Shown here: positions 36,310 to 43,772 of the stretch, in pieces | Layout: each line of letters opens with the position of its first letter | Position numbering within the stretch: the first letter of the stretch is position 1 | Assembly: GCF_021590045.1 (NCBI RefSeq) | Contig: NZ_CP062221.1 | Location: 1,860,001 to 1,924,000 of the forward strand | Reading direction: 5' to 3' | Length of the DNA stretch: 64,000 nt | Source of the DNA: Cellulomonas palmilytica | Lineage (GTDB): Bacteria; Actinomycetota; Actinomycetes; Actinomycetales; Cellulomonadaceae | Notes under the pieces: model-generated | The model's input: only the letters and a program-made list of their open reading frames with translations | Database searches by the model: none | Told to the model about the DNA's origin: nothing | Program-made: the position numbers and the translations under genes

Positions 36310-36855
36310 TCACCCGCTTGCGCGGTCGCCCGGCTTGTTCTTTCCCTCTCCGCCGACCTTCTTGCCCGGTGGCTCGACCTTGACGCCCTTCTTGGGCTTC
36401 TTGGGCTTCTTGGGCTCTCGCGGTGGGGCCGGCTCAGACTTCGACGGCGCGGTGGCCCTGTCGACGACTGCCTTCGTCGTGGCCTGCTGCGTCGGCGTCG
36501 CATCGCCGGCCGGGGCTGCCTCCTCCGTCGCGGCGGCCTCGGCCGCGCTCGCGCGCTGCTGGGCCGCAGTGAGCTCGCCCTCGACCTCGTCGAGGGCCGC
36601 GTCTATCGCGCGGTACCGCATCGCCGAGACCTCGCCCTGCTCGACACCCTCGTCCAGCAGTGTCCGAGCCGACTCGAGCAGCGTCGAGGCCTCGCGCCAG
36701 TCGCCCTGGGCCGCGGCCCGTGTGACCGCCAGCACGGACGCCTGGAGCACGCGACCACGCTCCTCGGCGAGCTCGGTGGTGCGCCCGCAGCCCGACGTGC
36801 CGATCAGCGCGAGCGTGAGGCCGAGCGCCACGAGGGTCGTGCGCAGACGTCTCAT
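36310..36855 (-). CDS. Putative lipoprotein with Lys/Pro-rich tail, encoded with a Ser/Thr kinase
   Basis: This 181-residue protein opens with MRRLRTTLVALGLTLALIG and a lipobox-like TSGC (Cys at about residue 23), then a helical, acidic domain (about 30-110), an Ala/Thr-rich linker, and a tail of KPKKPKKG units ending in Gly/Lys residues. The basic tail could bind an acidic wall polymer. The ATG overlaps the kinase stop, so the pair is co-translated and the lipoprotein may sense for, or be a substrate of, the kinase. No known family is recognised. Confidence 0.72.
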   Translation of the reverse strand: MRRLRTTLVALGLTLALIGTSGCGRTTELAEERGRVLQASVLAVTRAAAQGDWREASTLLESARTLLDEGVEQGEVSAMRYRAIDAALDEVEGELTAAQQRASAAEAAATEEAAPAGDATPTQQATTKAVVDRATAPSKSEPAPPREPKKPKKPKKGVKVEPPGKKVGGEGKNKPGDRASG

Positions 36856-38012
36856 GGCTGCACGCTCTCCTGGAGCTCGGTCAGGGCATCGCCGAGACGT
36901 CCGTCGACTGCGGGGTACGACGGCGCGTCGGACGGCTCGTCCGACGCCGACACCTGCTGCGCGACGAGCAGGCCGCCGACAGCGAGCAGCAGGGCGGCAC
37001 CGGCGGAAAGCAGCGCGCGGCGCGGGTGGCGCCGGCGAGTCCCGGTCGGCGTGGGAGCTGCAGGGACGGCGTCCGTCGACTGCTCCTCGCTGGGCGGTGC
37101 CGCGGCGGCGGGGAGGGCGAGCGTGCGGTCCGGCGACGCGAGCGCCGCGAGAGCCGCCGCGACCTCGTCGGCGCTCGGTCGCTCGTCGGGCGTCATGAGC
37201 GTCATCCGCGTCAGCAGCGCCGCCAGCTCGGCGTCGATGTCCTCGGGGATGCGCGGCGGGGAGACCAGGCGCGCGATCGCGGACTCCGTCGTGGTACCCG
37301 CGAAGGCGGGGCGGCCGGTCAGGCACTCGATGAGCACGAGACCCAGCGAGTAGATGTCGCTCGACGGGGCCAGCGCCTCCCCGCGCGCCTGCTCCGGGCT
37401 GAGGTAGAGCACGGTGCCGAGCGTCTGGCCGGTCATCGTCAGCCGGGTGCCGTCGATCAGTCGCGCGATGCCGAAATCAGCGAGCTTGACCGCGGGTTCG
37501 CCCGCGTCGCCGGTCTCGAGCGCGTCGGGGCCGGTCAGCAGGATGTTGCCAGGCTTGATGTCGCGGTGGATCACGTCCTGGGCGTGGACCACCGCGAGCG
37601 CCTCGGCGATGTCGCGGCCCACGCGGGCGGCCTGCGCGTGGTCGAGCGGGACGCGGCGCAGCCGCTCGGAGAGGGTGGGGCCGCCCACCAGCTCCATGAC
37701 GAGGTAGTCCTGCTGTCCGCCGTCGGGTCGCAGGTCGGTCCCCGCGTCGTACAGCATGACGAGCGCGGGGTGGCTGAGCGCCGCGAGCACGAGCACCTCG
37801 GCGCGGTTGCGCATGAGCTCGTCCTCGCCGTGGACCTCCGGGAACACCTTGAGGGCGACGTCGCGCCCCAGGAGGATGTCGTGAGCGCGGTGGACGGTCG
37901 CCATGCCGCCGCGGCCGAGCACGCCGTCGAGCCGGTAGCGACCGTCGACGACGATCGGCTCCGGTGCGTCCGACGGAGGCACCGTCGGAGGCAGGTCAAC
38001 GTGTCCCAGCAT
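36852..38012 (-). CDS. Membrane Ser/Thr protein kinase (PknB-like Hanks type)
   Basis: This is a eukaryotic-type signalling kinase of 386 residues. The N-terminal kinase domain (about residues 25-290) has the Gly-rich loop GRGGMATVH, Lys55 in VALKVF, catalytic HRDIKPGNILL, DFGIAR, and an activation loop with Thr residues (RLTMTGQTLGTVLYLSPEQ). A Pro/Ala-rich juxtamembrane region and one helix (ALLSAGAALLLAVGGLLVA) follow, then a short outer tail of about 35 residues without PASTA repeats. ATG 38012 has GAGGA upstream; GTG 38048 would add 12 residues. Confidence 0.9.
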   Translation of the reverse strand: MLGHVDLPPTVPPSDAPEPIVVDGRYRLDGVLGRGGMATVHRAHDILLGRDVALKVFPEVHGEDELMRNRAEVLVLAALSHPALVMLYDAGTDLRPDGGQQDYLVMELVGGPTLSERLRRVPLDHAQAARVGRDIAEALAVVHAQDVIHRDIKPGNILLTGPDALETGDAGEPAVKLADFGIARLIDGTRLTMTGQTLGTVLYLSPEQARGEALAPSSDIYSLGLVLIECLTGRPAFAGTTTESAIARLVSPPRIPEDIDAELAALLTRMTLMTPDERPSADEVAAALAALASPDRTLALPAAAAPPSEEQSTDAVPAAPTPTGTRRRHPRRALLSAGAALLLAVGGLLVAQQVSASDEPSDAPSYPAVDGRLGDALTELQESVQP

Positions 38013-38142
38013 GTCCTCGACGCTAAGCACGCTTCGGGCGACCCGCACTCCGGGAGGCCCGATGTCGCCCGATAGGGGGTTGACACACGGCCCCGACGAG
38101 GGGGCGAGCTCTGCGCGTGCAGGGGCGTCGTGCCCGACGGGC

Positions 38143-38148
38143 TAGCCT
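38143..38148 (+). promoter_or_regulatory. Candidate -10 element of a leaderless promoter for the methyltransferase gene
   Basis: TAGCCT lies 6 bases before GTG 38155 with no Shine-Dalgarno sequence, matching the layouts at 24175 and 30130. Confidence 0.4.
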
Positions 38149-38154
38149 CGGGCC

Positions 38155-39306
38155 GTGGACTCAGACGCGGGGGCGGAGGACCTGCTGACCCGGCTCCGGC
38201 GGTACCCCGATCTCGAGGCGCCGAACCTGCACGCGGTCGACGCGACCGACCGGCTGATCCTCGACGAGGCCTCGTCGGCGCTGGACTCCACAGCCGGCGA
38301 GGACGTCGTCGTGATCGGCGATCACCACGGCGCGCTGACGCTCGGTGCGATCGCCCGGCACGGGCTGTCCGCGGTGCGCAGCCACCAGGACCGGCTGCTG
38401 GGGGAGCGGGCGCTGCTCGCGAACGCGGAGAGGCTCGGCGTCGGCGGGTTCGCGTCGCTCGGGCTGACGCCGGACCTCGTCGCCGGGGCGCGGTTGGTCC
38501 TGCTGCAGCTCCCACGCTCGCTGGACGCGCTCGACGAGGTCGCGGGTCTGGTCGCCGCGCACGCCGACCCGGACGTGCTCGTCGTCGCCGGTGGGCGGGT
38601 CAAGCACATGACGACGGCGATGAACGACGTCCTGCGGCGGCACTTCGGTGACGTGCGGGCGCGACTCGCCCGGCAGAAGTCCCGTGTCCTCGTCGCGTCA
38701 CGGCCGCTTCCCGCCGACGAGCGTCCGGCGTCGTCCTGGCCGCGGCGCGAGACCCACCCGGACCTCGGGCTGACCGTCTGTGCCCACGGCGGTGCGTTCG
38801 CCGGGACGGGGATCGACATCGGCACCCGTGCGTTGCTCCAGCACCTCGAGGCGATGCCGGCCGATGCGACGTCGGCGCTGGACCTGGGCTGCGGCACCGG
38901 GGTGCTGGCGGTCCTCCTGGCACGGGCCCGCGCAGGGCTGACGGTCACCGCGACGGACGAGTCCGCGGCCGCGGTGGCCTCCGCCCGGGCGACGGTCGCC
39001 GCCAACGGCCTCCAGGACCGGGTCGTCGTCGAGCGCGCCGACGGGGCCGACGTCCTGCCCGACGCGAGCGTCGACCTCGTCGTGCTGAACCCGCCGTTCC
39101 ACGTCGGGGCCGCGGTGCACGCCGGGATCGCCCAGGTGCTGTTCGCCGAGGCCGCGCGCGTGCTGCGTCCCGGTGGGGAGCTGTGGGCGGTGTGGAACTC
39201 GCACCTGCGCTACCGGTCCACGCTCGAGCGCGTCGTCGGACCGACCCGCCAGATCGACCGCGACCCGAAGTTCACCGTGACGGCCTCCACCCGCACGACC
39301 CACTGA
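38155..39306 (+). CDS. RsmC/RlmG-like rRNA (guanine-N2) methyltransferase
   Basis: This SAM-dependent methyltransferase has 383 residues and two domains. The N-terminal half is a degenerate methyltransferase-like domain (VVVIGDHHGALTLGAIARHG). The C-terminal half is catalytic, with SAM motif DLGCGTGVLAVLLARA and the target-base motif VVLNPPFHVG. This duplicated arrangement is that of RsmC and RlmG, which methylate guanines of 16S or 23S rRNA. Which base is modified cannot be told from sequence. The start is GTG 38155, probably leaderless. It converges on the NERD gene. Confidence 0.85.
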   Translation: MDSDAGAEDLLTRLRRYPDLEAPNLHAVDATDRLILDEASSALDSTAGEDVVVIGDHHGALTLGAIARHGLSAVRSHQDRLLGERALLANAERLGVGGFASLGLTPDLVAGARLVLLQLPRSLDALDEVAGLVAAHADPDVLVVAGGRVKHMTTAMNDVLRRHFGDVRARLARQKSRVLVASRPLPADERPASSWPRRETHPDLGLTVCAHGGAFAGTGIDIGTRALLQHLEAMPADATSALDLGCGTGVLAVLLARARAGLTVTATDESAAAVASARATVAANGLQDRVVVERADGADVLPDASVDLVVLNPPFHVGAAVHAGIAQVLFAEAARVLRPGGELWAVWNSHLRYRSTLERVVGPTRQIDRDPKFTVTASTRTTH

Positions 39307-39346
39307 GCAGAGTGCCGCCCTGTGGTGGCTGCCGTAGCGGGCGGGC

Positions 39347-40249
39347 TCAGGCGACCGGGAACGCCTGGGCGAGCAGACGGTGAAGCTCCTCGACGGCGGC
39401 GGGCGCGAGCGGGCCGGGCGCCGTCAGGTGCTCGTAGGCCTTCTTCGGCCACAGGACGTCCACCTCGTCGATCTGGAACGCGCCCCCGATGAGTGGCCAG
39501 TCCGCCTCGACGAAGCACAGCATGCCGCGCACAGGAACCTCGCCGTGGCCGGCCGCGGCGAGGGCATCCTGCACCAGCCCGACCTGCTTGTGGACGCCCT
39601 GGACGAGAGACGTGCCGTCGCGCGAACCCACGACGAGCCGGGCAGTACGGGGCCGGAGGATGCCGCCCTCGACCCGCAATGTCGGCCGGCCCTTGTAGCG
39701 CTTCGCGTCGATGACGAACACGCCGGACGCGGTCACGGCGACATGGTCGATGTTGGCGCGCGTGCGTGGGATGCGGCGGTCGTGCAACGTCCGGACGCCC
39801 TTGTCGGCGAGCGAGTCGAGCCCACGCCCCAGCATCTCCTCGCCCTTCGCGCCGCGCGCCCATGCGGTGGTGCTCTGGGGTTCGTCGGACACCGCGAGGA
39901 TGAGCCCACCCAGCCGCGGGTGCGCCTCGCGGATCCGCTTCTCGCGTGCGGCGCTCCGCCGCTCGTACTCGCGTCGCGCGCTGCCTCCCGCGTGCCCGGC
40001 GTCGACCTCGACCTCGACCGACGGAGCGGCAGCAGGTGCGGGCACCTCGACGGTCGGCGGCACCTTGCCGGCCGACGACGCGTCGGGCGCGGCGGTGACG
40101 CACGGCAGGCAGGTCACCGCCTTCGCGCTCGGGTCGTAGACCGCTCGCACGCCGGCCGCGAGTGCCGCTCCGCAGGCTCGACACGTCCCGGCGTAGCGCA
40201 GCCGCATCGTCTTCGGGGCCGGGGAGGCCGCGTCGTCGCTCGTCGCCAT
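39347..40249 (-). CDS. NERD-domain nuclease-related protein with N-terminal zinc ribbon
   Basis: This 300-residue protein has an N-terminal zinc-ribbon-like pattern (CRACGAAL, then CLPC) at about residues 20-50, an Ala/Pro/Glu linker, a basic helix (REYERRSAAREKRI), and a NERD domain (about 130-240) with GEEMLGRGLDSL, RANIDHVAVTASGVFVIDAKR and LVQGVHKQVGLVQDAL. The D-x-x-A and D-A-K pattern fits the restriction-endonuclease-like fold of NERD. NERD proteins are suspected DNA-processing factors. ATG 40249 is used. It lies divergent from the SDR gene. Confidence 0.82.
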   Translation of the reverse strand: MATSDDAASPAPKTMRLRYAGTCRACGAALAAGVRAVYDPSAKAVTCLPCVTAAPDASSAGKVPPTVEVPAPAAAPSVEVEVDAGHAGGSARREYERRSAAREKRIREAHPRLGGLILAVSDEPQSTTAWARGAKGEEMLGRGLDSLADKGVRTLHDRRIPRTRANIDHVAVTASGVFVIDAKRYKGRPTLRVEGGILRPRTARLVVGSRDGTSLVQGVHKQVGLVQDALAAAGHGEVPVRGMLCFVEADWPLIGGAFQIDEVDVLWPKKAYEHLTAPGPLAPAAVEELHRLLAQAFPVA

Positions 40250-40385
40250 CCCTGGGCATCGACAGGTACCGGTCGTCGCTTGACCCGCCGCTCGTGGGTG
40301 ACGATCCGGCCATCCGTCCAGATCGTCGTTATCGTCACCGCACGAGACCGGTGCCGCCGGCGGCCCTGCACCCAAGGAGACGACG

Positions 40386-41282
40386 ATGTCCTCTGACCAG
40401 CTCACGTTCGACAACCCCGTCGAGCGGCACAAGCACATCAAGCCGCACGCCTCGTGGCAGCCGCTGCCGGGACTCGACGCGGAGCTCGACCCGAAGGCCG
40501 ACCACGGAGAGACGAGCTACCGCGGCACGGGCCGACTGCCCGGCCGCAAGGCGCTCATCACCGGCGGGGACTCGGGGATCGGCGCGGCGGTGGCCATCGC
40601 GTTCGCGCGCGAGGGTGCAGACGTCGCGCTCAGCTACCTGCCCGAGGAGCAGGTGGACGCCGAGGCGATCGCGGCGGTGGTCCGCGCCGAGGGCCGCAGA
40701 GCCGTGCTGCTGCCGGGCGACATCCGCGACCGCGAGTTCTGCCGGACTCTCGTCGCCGACGCCGTCGAGGGGCTGGGCGGGCTCGACATCCTCGTGAACA
40801 ACGCCGCGCACCAGGTGTACCACCCGTCGTTCGACGAGCTCGACGAGGCGGACCTGGACCGCACCATCCAGACGAACGTGTACGCGATGTTCTGGATCAC
40901 GCGAGACGCGCTTCCGCACCTGCCTCCGGGGTCGACGATCATCAACTCCACGTCCGTGCAGGGCTACAACCCGTCGCCGATGATCATCAACTACGCGTCG
41001 ACGAAGTTCGCGATCATCGGGTTCACCAAGGCGCTCGCGGCGGACCTCGCACCGCGCGGCATCCGCGTGAACGCGGTCGCACCGGGGCCGGTGTGGACGC
41101 CGCTGCAGGTGTCCGACGGGCAGCCCGCGGAGAAGCTGAACGGGTTCGGTGAGTCGTCGTGGCTCGGCCGCACGAGCCAGCCGGTCGAGCAGGCTCCGGC
41201 GTACGTGTTCCTCGCCTCGCCGGAGTCGAGCTTCGTCGTCGGGGAGGTCATCAACGTCAACGGCGGCGCGAACGTCCCGTGA
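40386..41282 (+). CDS. Short-chain dehydrogenase/reductase (general-stress type)
   Basis: This NAD(P)-dependent oxidoreductase has 298 residues. An N-terminal extension of about 50 residues (HKHIKPHASWQPLPG) precedes the Rossmann fold with TGGDSGIGAAVA, the NNAAHQ motif, and the active site with Ser, Tyr and Lys (INSTSVQGY, YASTKFAI). The extension resembles that of the YhdF/YghA SDR group, often stress-induced. The substrate is unknown. ATG 40386 has AGGAGA upstream. Confidence 0.9.
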   Translation: MSSDQLTFDNPVERHKHIKPHASWQPLPGLDAELDPKADHGETSYRGTGRLPGRKALITGGDSGIGAAVAIAFAREGADVALSYLPEEQVDAEAIAAVVRAEGRRAVLLPGDIRDREFCRTLVADAVEGLGGLDILVNNAAHQVYHPSFDELDEADLDRTIQTNVYAMFWITRDALPHLPPGSTIINSTSVQGYNPSPMIINYASTKFAIIGFTKALAADLAPRGIRVNAVAPGPVWTPLQVSDGQPAEKLNGFGESSWLGRTSQPVEQAPAYVFLASPESSFVVGEVINVNGGANVP

Positions 41283-41301
41283 CGGCTGTGCGTGGCGTCC
41301 T

Positions 41302-42687
41302 TCAGGCGTCGACGGAGATTGCGGGAGCTCGAGAGTCGGCGAGCTCTGGATCGTCCTGGGACGAGAGAGCCGTGGAGACGAGCGCGGGTGGGACGCTCGG
41401 GTCCTCCGTCACGACGACCTCAGTCTCCGACCGCAGGCGAGGTGGCGCCGCGGCCCAGGCCTTGAGGTTCTGCACCACCTCGGCGTAGAACGTGTCGATC
41501 GCGGTGAGCACCGAGTCGATGAAACAGCCACGGCCACGTCCACGCTTCGAGCCCATCGGCGCGCTCAGCGCGACACGGAAGGACCGCAGGTCCTTGCCAG
41601 GGTCTGCGATCAGGAGAGCCGGGGTCTCGCGCACGTTCTTCAGGAGCTCCGCCGCGCCCGGGCCGCGCTCGTGCGCGGCCCGGGCTTCGATCCTGAGCGT
41701 CTCCGGCGAGGCCTTGAGCTGACGGACGAGCCAGTTGACCCGGGTCGTCGCCCTGCCCTCGCGGGGAGCGTCGATGTCGAGGTGACACGTGATCGTGCTA
41801 GCCCGGAGATCCGCGGTCACGACGATGTCACCAACCGTCGACGGAATCCTGATCGCCCCGGCGAGCTGGCTGGTCCGTGCAAGCTCGGCGACCAGGGTCT
41901 GGGTTCGCAGCGTGGGGTCGGCGAGCTCCTTCCGGGAGAGCACGGGTGTGACCTCGGTGCCGAGCTGTCGACCGAGGCTGAGGCACGCGAAGCGGAGGAG
42001 AGCGTCAAAGCGCGACGAGACCTCCTTGACCCCCTTGTCCGTCGCTCGCAACGTGCCTGCCTTCACCGCGTCGCGCACCGGCACCCAGTGCTCGCCCATG
42101 TCGCTGAACTCCATTGCCCCTGAGCGGGGGTGTTCGAGGTAGCGGATGAGTTCGCCGAGGATCCAGGCCTGGTCGGGGTCCGCGACCCCGCGGAACTCCT
42201 TCTGCAAGACCGCCTCGGAGAGCACCTGAGTCCACGGCAGGTGGTGCAGTGCGACCTTGCGGAGCTTTCGCTTGTCGACGGTGGTCGGATGCTGACCCGC
42301 GATCGGCGGAATCTCGTTCGAGATCGTGATGACGGCGTCAAAGCCGGCCTCGCGAGCAATGTCGAGGTAGTTCTCGATCTGCTGCGGTTCGAGTGGGTTG
42401 TCGCCCGTCTTGACCTCGACCAACGCCGTCCAGGACTTCTGACCGCGTGTTGCACGGACGAGCCCATCGGGAAAGAGCCGGCGCTCGCCGACGAGGAATG
42501 GGACCTCGACATAAGTCTCCAAGCGACCCGCGGGCGCTCCGAGAGGCTTGGTGAGTGCTCTGCCGAACTCGGTCACGGCTGACATGACGGCGAGCAACGC
42601 TGATGTCGCCCGTCGCTCCTGCTCGTCCGCGCCGTTGATACCCGACGTCGGGATCAACCGCGCCTCGTGCCACGACTCCTCAGCCAT
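41302..42687 (-). CDS. Uncharacterised protein with PD-(D/E)xK nuclease-like N-terminal domain
   Basis: This 461-residue soluble protein has an N-terminal stretch resembling the PD-(D/E)xK nuclease active site: LFPDGLVRAT with Asp74, then ALVEVKTG with Glu91 and Lys93 at the usual spacing, then QIENYLDIAREAGFDAVITI, as in restriction-type folds. The remaining 350 or so residues hold conserved-looking segments (DPDQAWILGELIRYLEHP, GDIVVTADLRA, PREGRATTRVNWLVRQL, SKRGRGRGCFID) without a named domain. ATG 42687 has AAGGGG upstream. Base composition is visibly less GC-rich than neighbours, which hints at transfer. Role unknown; a DNA-repair or defence function is a guess. Confidence 0.75.
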   Translation of the reverse strand: MAEESWHEARLIPTSGINGADEQERRATSALLAVMSAVTEFGRALTKPLGAPAGRLETYVEVPFLVGERRLFPDGLVRATRGQKSWTALVEVKTGDNPLEPQQIENYLDIAREAGFDAVITISNEIPPIAGQHPTTVDKRKLRKVALHHLPWTQVLSEAVLQKEFRGVADPDQAWILGELIRYLEHPRSGAMEFSDMGEHWVPVRDAVKAGTLRATDKGVKEVSSRFDALLRFACLSLGRQLGTEVTPVLSRKELADPTLRTQTLVAELARTSQLAGAIRIPSTVGDIVVTADLRASTITCHLDIDAPREGRATTRVNWLVRQLKASPETLRIEARAAHERGPGAAELLKNVRETPALLIADPGKDLRSFRVALSAPMGSKRGRGRGCFIDSVLTAIDTFYAEVVQNLKAWAAAPPRLRSETEVVVTEDPSVPPALVSTALSSQDDPELADSRAPAISVDA

Positions 42688-42935
42688 CTCATCCCCTTCG
42701 ACGAGTTCCGCTGTGGGAGGTATCGGTCCTCGACACGCGGTCCATGAGGCCGAGGCGTGCTCCAGGGCGCATCGCCCCATGCTGCGTCAATCGCTCAAGA
42801 TACAGCGGCCGTGCAGCACGTAGACGGACGGAGGTTCCCTGAGCGGTCCGCTACGACGGACCGTTGGTCCCGTGCCGACGGCAGGGAGCCGTCACTAGCG
42901 TCGGTCGGAGGACTCGACCGGCGTGGGGGCGGACG

Positions 42936-43412
42936 ATGACGAGCACCAGGCAAGCGGCACAGCGTTTCCTCGACGCGCGGCGGATCGCCGTCACGGGAGT
43001 CTCACGGACCCCGGCGAACCACGGCGCGAACGTCGTCTACACACGGCTGCGGGACCTCGGCTACGAGGTGTTCGCGGTGAACCCGAACGCGGAGTCCGTC
43101 GAGGGGGACACGGCGTACGCGAGCCTCGCCGCGATCCCCGGCGGGGTCGAGGCGGTCGTGATCGCGACCGCTCCCCGGCACGCGAAGGCGACCGTGCAGG
43201 AGGCGATCGACCTGGGCGTGACGCAGGTGTGGATGCACCGCTCGGTGGACAAGGGCAGCGTCGACCCCGAGGCGACGAGGCTGGGCCGCGAGCACGGGCT
43301 GACGGTGATCGACGGAGGGTGCCCGCTGATGTACGGGCGCGCGTCCGACCCGGGTCACCGGGTCATGTGTCGCCTGTTCACGTGGACGGGCCGGGTCCCG
43401 CGCACGGTCTGA
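42936..43412 (+). CDS. CoA-binding domain protein (YccU-like)
   Basis: This 158-residue protein is a stand-alone Rossmann-type CoA-binding domain: RIAVTGVSRTPANHGANVVY, LGYEVFAVNPN, and the conserved GGCPLMYGR near the C-terminus. Relatives such as YccU bind CoA, but their cellular job is unclear. ATG 42936 has a G-rich site upstream. A possible -10 TAGCGT lies near 42895. The 42688-42935 gap before it holds promoters for this and the divergent gene. Confidence 0.88.
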   Translation: MTSTRQAAQRFLDARRIAVTGVSRTPANHGANVVYTRLRDLGYEVFAVNPNAESVEGDTAYASLAAIPGGVEAVVIATAPRHAKATVQEAIDLGVTQVWMHRSVDKGSVDPEATRLGREHGLTVIDGGCPLMYGRASDPGHRVMCRLFTWTGRVPRTV

Positions 43413-43421
43413 GGGGACGGC

Positions 43422-43730
43422 TCAGTCCGACGAGACCGCGCGGCGTGCCAGCGCGTACACGCGGCCCAGGTTGAGGGTCCAGCCGACGCCGAAGACTCGC
43501 GGGCCGATGAGGTGGTCGGACTCGGGGTCCCACACGCGCTCGCGGAACCGGGAGATCGTCGGCGGTCGCAGCTCGTACGGCACGAAGCCGGCCACGACGC
43601 CGTGCCACGTGCGTTCCGCGCTCGGCTTGCGCAGCTCCTTGACGACGGCGGCGACGGCCAGCGCCACCCCGACGGCCCGGACGACGTCCTTCGCACCGAC
43701 CTTGCGCTCGCTCTTGCCCTTGCTGGTCAT
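43422..43730 (-). CDS. DUF5808-like small protein
   Basis: This 102-residue protein has a basic N-terminus, a short hydrophobic stretch (VVRAVGVALAVAAVVKEL) and a C-terminal segment DPESDHLIGPRVFGVGWTLNLGRVYAL that resembles DUF5808 (a Gly-Trp-x-x-Asn motif). Function unknown. ATG 43730; it converges on the CoA-binding gene with 9 bases between. Confidence 0.7.
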   Translation of the reverse strand: MTSKGKSERKVGAKDVVRAVGVALAVAAVVKELRKPSAERTWHGVVAGFVPYELRPPTISRFRERVWDPESDHLIGPRVFGVGWTLNLGRVYALARRAVSSD

Positions 43731-43772
43731 CGGGCCCCCTCGTTCGCGGTCTGCACGGCCATCATCCAGTGC

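Noticed and set aside
38080..38085. TTGACA between the kinase and methyltransferase genes
   Set aside because: No -10-like element lies 16-18 bases downstream on this strand.
34250..43420. Integrase gene or duplicated att site marking an ssrA-borne island
   Set aside because: No recombinase motifs were found in any frame, and I did not notice a repeat of the ssrA 3' end in this stretch.
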